Part shown: positions 1 through 7,133 of the stretch, one piece after another
How positions within the stretch are numbered: the first letter of the stretch is position 1
Layout of the letters: the number at the start of each line of letters is the position of its first letter
Source: Petrotoga sp. UBA5851
GTDB taxonomy: Bacteria; Thermotogota; Thermotogae; Petrotogales; Petrotogaceae
NCBI GenBank assembly: GCA_002431635.1
Contig: DJGH01000037.1
Span: forward strand, 2,200-15,816
Direction of reading: 5' to 3'
DNA: 13,617 nt
Made by a program: the position numbers and the translations under genes
The notes under the pieces: model-generated
What the model saw: the letters and a program-made list of their open reading frames with translations, nothing else
Told to the model about the DNA's origin: nothing
Databases searched by the model: none

Positions 1-727
1 ACGAAAAAACGGTGTAACCGTAACCCTTGACGGTCAGGGACCGGACGAAACAGTAGGCGGTTATAACGATATTTTTTATGTAAAGTTGGCTAGTGATCTT
101 GCAAAGCTTGATCTTCCCCTTTTTATTAAAGATCTTAACGGTTTTTGTTCCAACTTTGGTTTATCAAAAAAAATGCTTTTGAAGAACAGTCTTTCGAAGT
201 TCCGGATTTCCGGACAGACTCTTCTTAAGCACAGCCGCATTTTAAGTGCAAAGGTCTTTGAAACTGCATCTGAGGTACCAAATGTAAAAACCCACAGACT
301 AGAGAATAAAAACGTCAACAAGCAGCTTAAACTGCTTGTGGAGGAAAATCTTACGGTACTTCTGCGGTATGCAGACCGTAACTCAATGGCTTTTTCTGTG
401 GAGTCCAGAATGCCATGGCTTGATTATAGGCTTATAGACTACTGTTTTTCTCTTGGAGAAAGTTTTAAGGTTGCACAGGGGTGGAGTAAACTGGTTGAAA
501 GGAAGGCCATTGAAGCCTTTACAAACAAGGAAATGGCTTGGCGCAAAAGCAAGCTTGGATTTCCTGCTCCTCAGGCTTTATGGCTTAAAGAGGAAAAATT
601 TCAAAAAGTGTATAACGACTATATAAATAGCTCCCGTGTCCTCAGAGAGCTGGGGATAAAAAGTTCAATTGAACCAAGATGGGATCTGATGAGTGTTGCT
701 GTCTGGGAAAAGGTAATGGGGCTGTAA
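1..727 (+). CDS. asnB: Asparagine synthase-like amidotransferase, C-terminal part (5' end outside window)
   Basis: The reading frame is open from the window edge (first whole codon at position 2) to TAA at 725-727, so this is a 5'-truncated gene with about 241 codons visible. The fragment starts just before the ATP-pyrophosphatase region signature LDGQGPDETVGGY, which matches the family LDGQGADE..GGY motif. It later carries RYADRNSMAFSVESRMPWLDYRL, shown here only to place it (codons for it lie at about 371-432), the typical synthetase-domain block. The N-terminal glutaminase domain would be upstream. The family transfers ammonia from glutamine to an AMP-activated carboxylate, classically aspartate to asparagine. 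Members sitting inside O-antigen or capsule clusters, as here, may instead amidate a uronic-acid sugar; which applies cannot be decided from this sequence. A glycosyltransferase gene follows after 4 bases, indicating one operon. An internal TTG at 86 is not the start, because conserved residues lie upstream of it. Confidence 0.9.
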   Translation, partial: RKNGVTVTLDGQGPDETVGGYNDIFYVKLASDLAKLDLPLFIKDLNGFCSNFGLSKKMLLKNSLSKFRISGQTLLKHSRILSAKVFETASEVPNVKTHRLENKNVNKQLKLLVEENLTVLLRYADRNSMAFSVESRMPWLDYRLIDYCFSLGESFKVAQGWSKLVERKAIEAFTNKEMAWRKSKLGFPAPQALWLKEEKFQKVYNDYINSSRVLRELGIKSSIEPRWDLMSVAVWEKVMGL

Positions 728-731
728 ACTT

Positions 732-1850
732 ATGAAAAAAATTTTTATGATTGGATATATGCATACTAAAAACGATAAGAGGGTTGAAAGGTCTGTAAAA
801 GCTCTTGAAAAAGAGTTTGAAGTAAAACTCCAATATCTTGAAAAAAGTAATGGTCTGATTAATGACAGACAAAATCTGGGAATATATCTTCAGAGAAGCG
901 TTAAAAAAAATATTCTTTCAAGGAAAGTAGACAGTTTTCTTCTTCTCAGACAGTACGACCGGAAGATACTTGCCGAGGTAGTTAATGGAGATTATGATAT
1001 TCTTTATATACACGGAGTAAGTATTTTTTATCCTCTAAAATTCTTCAGGATAGCTAAGAAACGTGGCAAAAAGATTGTTTTTGACATGCACGAGTACTAT
1101 CCGCAGGATTATCTCTCCTATATTAAAAAACCGTTTTCCCTGATTAAAGAGTTTATCTATGAGAAACTGATCTTTAAAAATCAACTGAAGCTTTCAGATA
1201 TGGTCATAAGTGTTTCCAGAGGAATTTCTCAGCATATTTACAGCAAGAACCTATATGAAAAAAGGATATACTATCTTCCTAACTATGCTTCTGAATATAC
1301 TCCAGAAAAAGAAGAAAGAAAAAAAGAAAAGAGCATATGTTTTGCTGGAGGTACCAGCAGAAGCCTCAACTCCGTGCTTCCTCTCCTAAAGGCTCTTTCA
1401 GAAAAGGGATTTTCAGTGAAAATCATAGGTACTCATATACAGGGATTTGAATCTTTAGGTTTTCTTCCATATCCCAAGATGATGGATAAGATATCCGAGA
1501 GTATGTTTTCGCTTATTGCATATGACTTCAATCCTAAAATGACGGAATTTGCACATTCTATGCCGAATAAGTTCTTTGACAGTATCTGCGCAGGAACACC
1601 TGTTGTGGTCGACAAAAGGTTTCTCAGCATGGCATCCGAAGTCGAAAAATATGGAATAGGGACTGTAATTGATATCCGCAACATTAGCCAAAGCATCAGT
1701 TCTTTTATGAAAAACTCACAAAAATTAGAATATGAAAGTATTTTGAAACATATTTCCGTATACAGGGATGATTTTATCTGGAACAGGGAAAAAGAAGAAA
1801 AGTATCTGAATGAACTTACAAAACAGTTGAACATGGAGGAAAAAAGATGA
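732..1850 (+). CDS. GT4-type glycosyltransferase of surface polysaccharide synthesis
   Basis: This 372-residue protein has the two-lobed GT-B layout of the GT4 family. The N-terminal lobe contains IVFDMHEYYP (about residues 115-124), the HE site common near the end of this lobe. The C-terminal lobe starts near residue 201 with SICFAGG and has GFLPYPKMMDKI (243-254), followed by the donor-binding block MPNKFFDSICAGTPVVV (277-293), equivalent to the usual PNK.FEY.A.G.PVV with Asp where Glu is common. No signal peptide or membrane span is visible, so it probably works at the cytoplasmic face of the inner membrane, adding one sugar to a lipid-linked glycan. A GGGG tract lies 10 bases before the ATG. 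The stop overlaps the next start as ATGA at 1847-1850, which suggests translational coupling with the Wzi-like gene. Donor and acceptor sugars cannot be predicted. Confidence 0.88.
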   Translation: MKKIFMIGYMHTKNDKRVERSVKALEKEFEVKLQYLEKSNGLINDRQNLGIYLQRSVKKNILSRKVDSFLLLRQYDRKILAEVVNGDYDILYIHGVSIFYPLKFFRIAKKRGKKIVFDMHEYYPQDYLSYIKKPFSLIKEFIYEKLIFKNQLKLSDMVISVSRGISQHIYSKNLYEKRIYYLPNYASEYTPEKEERKKEKSICFAGGTSRSLNSVLPLLKALSEKGFSVKIIGTHIQGFESLGFLPYPKMMDKISESMFSLIAYDFNPKMTEFAHSMPNKFFDSICAGTPVVVDKRFLSMASEVEKYGIGTVIDIRNISQSISSFMKNSQKLEYESILKHISVYRDDFIWNREKEEKYLNELTKQLNMEEKR

Positions 1851-3220
1851 GAAAAGCTTTGATTTTTTGCATTATTCTGTTTATAGGTATTTCTGTATTT
1901 TCTTTCGATGCGGATTTTCAGTTTACACAGAATTTTTATGATTCTGTCTTTCCGAACAAAATAAGAATTGGTCTGGAACATTCATACAATGATTTTGACT
2001 TTACCGCAGCTCTTTATGCCAGCAGTGACGCAAAGTACCAGTCTTCCATGGGTGATTACTATAAAGGTTATTACTTTTTTCTTGACAGAGGCGGCCTCAT
2101 ATTCACTCCCGGTAACCTTTCGTTTTCTTTCGGAAGACTAAACCACAAAGATTAGGTTGAATCTCCTTACTCACTTTTCATTTCATCAAATTATCTGCCC
2201 GCAGTCATGGGCGATATAAGATTTGAAGACCGGATATTTTTTTACAACTCAAGGTGGATACGCCTGAATGTACGCTCAAAGTACGGATACCCTGACAGGG
2301 GAGCAAATTACAAGACTTACGGACTAAAGTTCAACAATATAAGGTTTGGTTTTCAGGACTCGACGGTTTATGTGGGAAGGAGTTTTGACGAGGAACATTT
2401 TTTAAGCCCCATTCCCGGGTTTTTCACTCAGTACGTAAATACCTCCCCCGGTAAACCATGGAGCGTAACAGGTGATGAAAACTCCATACTGGGATTTTTC
2501 ATGGATTATAAGGATGAGTTTTCTTATTATTACTGGCAGATACTTGTAGACGATCTCAACGTCAACCGTTTTATGTTTCCCGACAGATATCAGAATCCGG
2601 ACAAGGTTGCGTGGTCTTTAGGGGGGAAAAAACAGACGGCTATAGGCGCAATTGGTTTTTATCACGCAGGCTCAACCAAGTATACTTTTGAACCTTCCGG
2701 AGGAGTGAGCGTTGATAACAAATACGGATACACTTACTATCCCGATACTACATATACCGTTGATTCCAAAGAGCGAGCCATAGAGTACGAGGACAACTAC
2801 ATCGGCTTTAAGTACGGTGAAAACACAGCCGCTTTTCTTCTTAACTATGAAAATACCTTTGACCGCATTAATCTTTATGCGGATTTTGAGTACAGGATTT
2901 CCGGTTCAAAATCACCAGCCAACCCATGGCAGGAGTATATTACATGGGATCAGGGCGGACAGGGTACTCATTTTCTGGATGAAAGTGTTCTCGAAAACGC
3001 ATTATTGAGCAGGATAAAGCTTTCTACAGCTTTTTACGGTCTTAATGTAACTGCCGGCTGCGATCTTGGAATGATCTTCAATAAACTTGAGCTTTCAGAG
3101 ATCCCGCCCAAGTATTATGACAGCAATGTCAATAAAATAAAGTACTTTAAACCTTCTTCAAAAAATGAAAGTATTTTGAAATTTCATCTTTCTCTGGAAT
3201 ATACTATGAACTTACTTTAA
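1847..3220 (+). pseudogene. Wzi-like capsule assembly outer-membrane beta-barrel gene, split by an in-frame TAG
   Basis: Two open segments, 1847-2155 (102 codons) and 2207-3220 (337 codons from an internal ATG), lie in the same frame. The intervening 2156-2206 also reads as plausible protein (VESPYSLFISSNYLPAV), so this is one gene of 457 sense positions with TAG at 2153-2155. The N terminus has a signal peptide (MRKALIFCIILFIGISVFS, likely cut near residue 19). The rest alternates polar and aromatic residues like an outer-membrane barrel, with a DDLNVNRF...PDKVAWSLGG region that I associate with Wzi-family proteins of spirochaetes. Full length is close to the usual 450-480 residues. Wzi proteins bind and organise surface polysaccharide, which fits the position between a glycosyltransferase and a flippase. 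GGAGG sits 7 bases before ATG 1847, whereas nothing resembling a ribosome site precedes 2207. It may be a true nonsense mutation, a sequencing error or a readthrough site; the family call is fairly sure, the functional state is not. Confidence 0.7.
2153..2155 (+). other. In-frame TAG interrupting the Wzi-like gene
   Basis: The codons around it read N-H-K-D-TAG-V-E-S-P-Y-S, with no frame change on either side. A single substitution would restore a sense codon (for example GAG, CAG, AAG, TGG or TAC/TAT). The window otherwise uses TAG as a normal terminator at the end of nfnB (8478-8480), so general reassignment of TAG is not supported. Confidence 0.85.
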
Positions 3221-3238
3221 AAAGGCGGTTTTGCATAG

Positions 3239-4651
3239 ATGGCGGAAAGCGCACGTACTTTTCTTAAAAGATTTCTTGGATTTTCCATAGGACCTCTGGT
3301 TTCCTCTATAATAGGTTTTTTCACCGTACCGGTAACCACATGGTTCATAATGCCCGATGAATTCGGAAAGGCTTCGATGTATGCCCTCGCATCGACCTTT
3401 CTGGCAATGGTTATATTCATGGGAATGGATCAGGCCTTTGCAAGAGAATTTCATGCCCGCACAGATAAAAAAAGTCTTTATTTTAATGCTGTACTCATTC
3501 CTCTGGTGCTTTCAGTCATAGCTGGCTTTTTTATTATCGTTTTTTATAAGCCTTTTTCAATGCTTTTATATGATAGCATTCAGCTTGATGCGATGATCAT
3601 GCTGGCTGTTTCTCTTCCTGTTTCGGTATTTTACCGGTTCAATCTTCTTCTTATAAGAATGCAGGAACGTGCAAGACTCTATTCACTGCTTAATATTCTT
3701 GACCGTGTTTTTGGTTTTATCTTTCTGATGCTTTTTATATTTCTGTACGAAAAAAGTTTTAAAAGCATAGTACTTGCAAACTTCTGCTCCTATATTTCCA
3801 TATCTGCCATAAATGTTGCCCTTACCAGCGATTATTTCAAAAAGGGTGTACACATAGACAAAGCTCTTCTGAAGGTTCTTATCAAGTTCGGACTGCCTCT
3901 GATACCTACTTCACTTCTGGCGTGGGTTTTTGAATCCATGGACAGGATAGCCATGCGACAATGGTCTGATTTTACCCAGATAGGCCTTTATTCAGGAGCC
4001 TTTAAGATTGTTACAGTTTTACAGCTTTTCAGCAGTGCTTTCAACACCTTTTGGGCTCCTACAGTTTACCGATGGTATGAAACCAATGTTGAAAAAGATC
4101 TCTTCCATAAAGTAAGCACGGTACTTTTCGGCATGATGAGCATATGCTTTGCTTTTATTGTACTTTTCAGGAATATTATAATTATGCTTTTGAGCAAGTC
4201 ATACGCTGGCTCTGCCATACTGGTGCCTTTTCTCATATATATCCCTATAATGTATACTACATCGGAAACAACCGGGATGGGTATCGGATTTACACGGAAA
4301 ACCTCATACAGCATTATCGTTTCCGGGGTATCTGCCGGGATCAATTTTATAGGAAACTATCTGCTTGTACCCAAGTACGGTGCACTTGGAGCATGTATTT
4401 CAACAGCAGTTTCATATATGGTGTTTTTTTGGGTAAAAACTATGATATCCAGAAAGCTTTGGTGGAAGTTCAATTTGAAAGCTTACATAGTTAATTCGGC
4501 TTTTATGGGAGTTTATTCTTTTTTAACTCTTTTTACCAACAATTTCTTTTTGGAGCTGCCGCTGGCTTTAATGATTCTTGTGTACAACTACCCAAGCATT
4601 AAGTATCTATGGGCTGTGGCCTTCAATAAAAAATTAAGGCGGCAGGAATGA
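3239..4651 (+). CDS. Wzx-type polysaccharide flippase (oligosaccharide flippase family)
   Basis: This 470-residue protein is strongly hydrophobic through most of its length. About 12-14 membrane-spanning segments can be picked out, beginning around residues 13-35 (FSIGPLVSSIIGFFTVPVTT), with short basic loops between them. The length, the N-terminal 'FLKRFLGFSIGPLVSSIIGF' start and the mid-protein FGLPLIPTSLLAWVFESMDR block (about residues 218-237) are typical of the Wzx/MATE-like polysaccharide exporters. Such proteins move undecaprenyl-linked repeat units from the cytoplasmic to the periplasmic face of the inner membrane. An AAAGGCGG ribosome site ends 10 bases before the ATG, and the gene starts only 18 bases after the Wzi-like gene. 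Its TGA overlaps the start of the next gene. No Wzy polymerase or ligase gene is visible; they may lie upstream of the window or elsewhere. Substrate specificity cannot be read from a flippase sequence. Confidence 0.9.
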   Translation: MAESARTFLKRFLGFSIGPLVSSIIGFFTVPVTTWFIMPDEFGKASMYALASTFLAMVIFMGMDQAFAREFHARTDKKSLYFNAVLIPLVLSVIAGFFIIVFYKPFSMLLYDSIQLDAMIMLAVSLPVSVFYRFNLLLIRMQERARLYSLLNILDRVFGFIFLMLFIFLYEKSFKSIVLANFCSYISISAINVALTSDYFKKGVHIDKALLKVLIKFGLPLIPTSLLAWVFESMDRIAMRQWSDFTQIGLYSGAFKIVTVLQLFSSAFNTFWAPTVYRWYETNVEKDLFHKVSTVLFGMMSICFAFIVLFRNIIIMLLSKSYAGSAILVPFLIYIPIMYTTSETTGMGIGFTRKTSYSIIVSGVSAGINFIGNYLLVPKYGALGACISTAVSYMVFFWVKTMISRKLWWKFNLKAYIVNSAFMGVYSFLTLFTNNFFLELPLALMILVYNYPSIKYLWAVAFNKKLRRQE

Positions 4652-5694
4652 AGATCGTCCATGTCGTTTTTGACAGCAACTATACAAGAACTTTTTATGC
4701 TTTTATCCGAAAAAATTTTCCTGCCTGCGAACATGATTTCCTGGTCTACGGATCGGTTCCGGAAGGTTCGGTTTTCCTCGGGAAAGAATTTTACAAGATA
4801 ACTTCCTTTAAAAAAGACTCAAAAAAAATCAGACTTATTCTTTCAAAAGCCGATAAAGTGATATTCCATGGGATGTTCTCCGAAAGCCTGAACCTTTTCC
4901 TTTTTACCCACAGAGCCATTCTTAAAAAAGCTGTCTGGATGATCTGGGGAGCTGATATCTATCCTAAAATTTACAACAGCCGGATAAAATACTTTGTTTT
5001 TGAAAAAATCATACGGACAGATATAGTACGGTCTTTTCAGAGTATTTCTGCACTTGTTCCTCAGGACTACGAAAAACTTAAAGAGATATACCGGATCAAT
5101 ACACCATACATACAGGCTTTTTACCCTAATCCAGTAGACTTTGAGATGTTCAATAAATGTGAATCTTTGACAGACAGTACTTTGACTGTGCTTTGCGGAA
5201 ACTCTGCCGATCCTGCAAACAATCATCTTCAGATGTTTGATATGCTTGAGAGGTTCCGTAATGAGAACATTAAAATAATCTGCCCCCTTTCTTACGGAGG
5301 CAGTAAAGATTATATTCAAAAAATCATAGAGTATGGAAGAAGTATTTTTGGAGGTAATATAGAGTTTCTGCAAAAGTTCATGCCTGCGGCAGAGTACGCC
5401 AAAGTTCTGGCAAAATGTGATATTGCAGTAATGAACCACAGCATCCAGGAAGCTCTTGGAAATATAATAGCTCTGCTTTATCTCGGAAAAAAAGTTTTCA
5501 TACGGTCACAGACTACTTCCTTCAGATTTTTTAACTCTATGGGAGTGCAAATTTCCAGTGCCGATGAAATATCATTCATGAGCTTTAAAAACTTCTCCTC
5601 TGTTTTACACGATTCACAAAACAGCTCTTTAATCTACTCTTTTTTTAGCGAGTCAAACTGTATACAAATGTGGAAAAATCTGTTCTCAAAATGA
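4648..5694 (+). CDS. WecF-like glycosyltransferase (GT56, Fuc4NAc transferase family)
   Basis: This 348-residue protein has the landmarks of the GT56 family, best known from WecF of enterobacterial common antigen synthesis, which transfers 4-acetamido-4,6-dideoxygalactose (Fuc4NAc) to lipid-linked ManNAcA-GlcNAc. Visible motifs are FHGMF near residue 73, WGADIY (100-105), VLCGNSADPANNHLQM (181-196, a likely nucleotide-sugar-binding loop), CPLSYGG (212-218), and VMNHSIQEALGNI (261-273). No signal peptide is present; a peripheral inner-membrane enzyme on the cytoplasmic side is expected. The ATG overlaps the flippase stop (ATGA, 4648-4651), with AAGGCGG 5 bases upstream. The other genes needed for common antigen are not in the window, so the real donor and acceptor are open. 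The stop lies inside the 3' end of the convergent gene. Confidence 0.85.
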   Translation: MKIVHVVFDSNYTRTFYAFIRKNFPACEHDFLVYGSVPEGSVFLGKEFYKITSFKKDSKKIRLILSKADKVIFHGMFSESLNLFLFTHRAILKKAVWMIWGADIYPKIYNSRIKYFVFEKIIRTDIVRSFQSISALVPQDYEKLKEIYRINTPYIQAFYPNPVDFEMFNKCESLTDSTLTVLCGNSADPANNHLQMFDMLERFRNENIKIICPLSYGGSKDYIQKIIEYGRSIFGGNIEFLQKFMPAAEYAKVLAKCDIAVMNHSIQEALGNIIALLYLGKKVFIRSQTTSFRFFNSMGVQISSADEISFMSFKNFSSVLHDSQNSSLIYSFFSESNCIQMWKNLFSK

Positions 5695-6939
5695 ACGTTT
5701 CTCAAGAATCTCTATAAGACTGTCATCTATACAATCGCGTGTACAGTCGCTCAGATACTTCATATCTTCTATGGTTGAGTTAAGACACGTATTTATGACA
5801 CCTTGATTTGAACAGACACCTACTCCACCTGCAGCCATAAGAGCGCTAAAATAAGCATCATATGCGGCATTTCCTATTCTGAAAGCACAGCTCTCCTTGG
5901 CTCCGTCGCATATTACCCCGGCTTCATTTGAAAGATTGGTTATTACCGCCTGTTTCATCTGTTCCATACTACAATCCATAAGATACGATATTCCGGCAGC
6001 ACTTGCCGGACCTGCCGCTCCGAACGCGCCACAGCCTGCGTTTATCTTTCCGATTTTTGACTTTACATAGCCGCTGAAAATATGGCTTATGCAAAGTGCA
6101 ACCGCTGTTTTTCTATCATCTGCCTTGGCTTGGAGCGCATATATATAAACCGGAAGCGTAACGGTTATTCCTTGATTCCCGCTTCCTCCGCTGCTCATTA
6201 TTTTTTCATTTATTCCGCTCATTCTGACATACGATGCTATCGTAGCAAAGGCTCTTATCTTTGACCCGACATCATCTATCCCTGTTTTCCTGAAAAAGCT
6301 GCAAAGCTTCATTTTTGAATCAGAGTAGTACCTTTGAGCAACAGAATAGTTCATCTTTGCACCATAAAGAATAAACTCCATGTCCTGCTCATCTATTTTT
6401 TCAGATATCTTTACTATATCCTCAAGTCCGTTCACTCCGTGAAAGTTGACTCCGCCAGAGCTTTCTCTGCACTCTGCTGAAAAAATTATTTTCCCGTCGA
6501 CAGTTATTTTTTCAATATCAGAATGACCATTCTTCACAATACAGCATGCTTCATGATCTTTTGATTTTAAAACAGCCTTGACATAAACACCGTTAACATC
6601 TTCAAGACATTTTCCCTGAACCCTGCCCTCATCCAAAAACTTTCGTGCTTTGAGGTTATCCTCATTACTGCATCTGTTAAGCAGTGTAAGATCAGGATTT
6701 TCACAGTCTGTACACGCAGCCAGCGCTGCTGCCACTATATTTCCTTTTCCTATTTGAGAGCCTGGAATCGGAACAAAAATCCCGTTTTTGTAGATATTTT
6801 TGCTCATTTCAACATACACATTCTCAACTTCAGAGCCAAGATGCTTCTTTGCAGTACTAACAGCAAAAGCTACGCATCCTGGCTCGGTACATCCCGCAGA
6901 TTCTTTTACCTCTCTTTTCAGATAATCCTTTGCTAACAT
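5686..6939 (-). CDS. L-cysteine desulfidase family protein (UPF0597, CyuA/CdsB-like)
   Basis: The 417-residue protein matches the UPF0597 family, related to the alpha chain of iron-sulfur serine dehydratases. The family breaks L-cysteine into pyruvate, ammonia and sulfide in the cytoplasm using an oxygen-labile [4Fe-4S] cluster. Visible landmarks are ESAGCTEPGC at the N terminus (Cys17, Cys22), the MSSGGSGNQGITVTLPV loop (about 248-264), INAGCGAFGAAGPASAAG (299-316, Cys303) and GVICDGAKESCAF (341-353, Cys344 and Cys351). Cys17, Cys303 and Cys344 are the likely cluster ligands by analogy with the archaeal cysteine desulfidase. Length is normal for the family. The ATG at 6937-6939 has AAGGCGG 7 bases upstream. 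The gene stands alone, transcribed toward the polysaccharide operon, and would supply pyruvate and sulfide when cysteine is abundant. A serine-dehydratase-like activity on another amino acid is the main alternative. Confidence 0.88.
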   Translation of the reverse strand: MLAKDYLKREVKESAGCTEPGCVAFAVSTAKKHLGSEVENVYVEMSKNIYKNGIFVPIPGSQIGKGNIVAAALAACTDCENPDLTLLNRCSNEDNLKARKFLDEGRVQGKCLEDVNGVYVKAVLKSKDHEACCIVKNGHSDIEKITVDGKIIFSAECRESSGGVNFHGVNGLEDIVKISEKIDEQDMEFILYGAKMNYSVAQRYYSDSKMKLCSFFRKTGIDDVGSKIRAFATIASYVRMSGINEKIMSSGGSGNQGITVTLPVYIYALQAKADDRKTAVALCISHIFSGYVKSKIGKINAGCGAFGAAGPASAAGISYLMDCSMEQMKQAVITNLSNEAGVICDGAKESCAFRIGNAAYDAYFSALMAAGGVGVCSNQGVINTCLNSTIEDMKYLSDCTRDCIDDSLIEILEKRSF

Positions 6940-6968
6940 TTTTACACCGCCTTATATGTGATATTACC

Positions 6969-6977
6969 ATTATAGCA
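6969..6977 (-). promoter_or_regulatory. Extended -10 promoter of the cysteine desulfidase gene
   Basis: On the minus strand the sequence reads TGCTATAAT, a perfect -10 hexamer with the TGN extension. No good -35 hexamer is found 16-18 bases upstream, as expected for an extended -10 promoter. Transcription would start near 6962 and give a leader of about 22 bases containing the AAGGCGG ribosome site. Confidence 0.55.
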
Positions 6978-7031
6978 CTTCAAAAAATCTTATCTTATTC
7001 CTGTATTTTGCGGTAAATTTGAAAAGATTGC

Positions 7032-7045
7032 AGATAAACTTATCT
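7032..7045. repeat. 14-base inverted repeat upstream of the cysteine desulfidase promoter
   Basis: AGATAA and TTATCT are separated by two bases (AGATAAACTTATCT on the + strand). The element is centred about 65 bases upstream of the predicted -10 box. It could be a regulator-binding site or a chance palindrome in AT-rich DNA; nothing else supports a regulatory role. Confidence 0.3.
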
Positions 7046-7099
7046 TTTGTGCTGTTTTATGGTTTTTTCAATTTTCCGTTAAGTTTAAAACTTCTAGAA

Positions 7100-7133
7100 A
7101 ATAAATTGAATCCCTTGCGGGATTCAATTTATT
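7100..7133 (-). terminator. Intrinsic terminator after glmM
   Basis: A perfect 15-base-pair inverted repeat (7100-7114 with 7119-7133) has a four-base loop, and its inner stem is GGGATTC/GAATCCC. Read on the minus strand the hairpin ends in ATTTATT and runs into TTCTAG, a short T-rich tail. The stem includes the glmM stop codon (7129-7131), so the hairpin begins inside the coding sequence. It would end the nfnA-nfnB-glmM transcript and insulate the cysteine desulfidase gene. Confidence 0.7.

Noticed and set aside
1433..1981. 182-codon minus-strand frame opposite the glycosyltransferase gene
   Set aside because: It lies antisense to a well-supported gene, has a low-complexity, Ser/Ile/Phe-rich composition, and shows no motif.
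2153..2155. TAG read as pyrrolysine
   Set aside because: No pylT, pylS or other recoding gene is in the window, and outer-membrane barrel proteins are not a known pyrrolysine family. It is kept only as one untested option.
2207..3220. An independent gene starting at ATG 2207
   Set aside because: It is in the same frame as 1847-2155, has no ribosome site, lacks a signal peptide although it encodes most of an outer-membrane barrel, and sense-like codons fill the gap. It is better read as the second part of one interrupted gene.
4843..5439. 198-codon minus-strand frame opposite the WecF-like gene
   Set aside because: It is antisense to conserved GT56 motifs and has no recognisable features.
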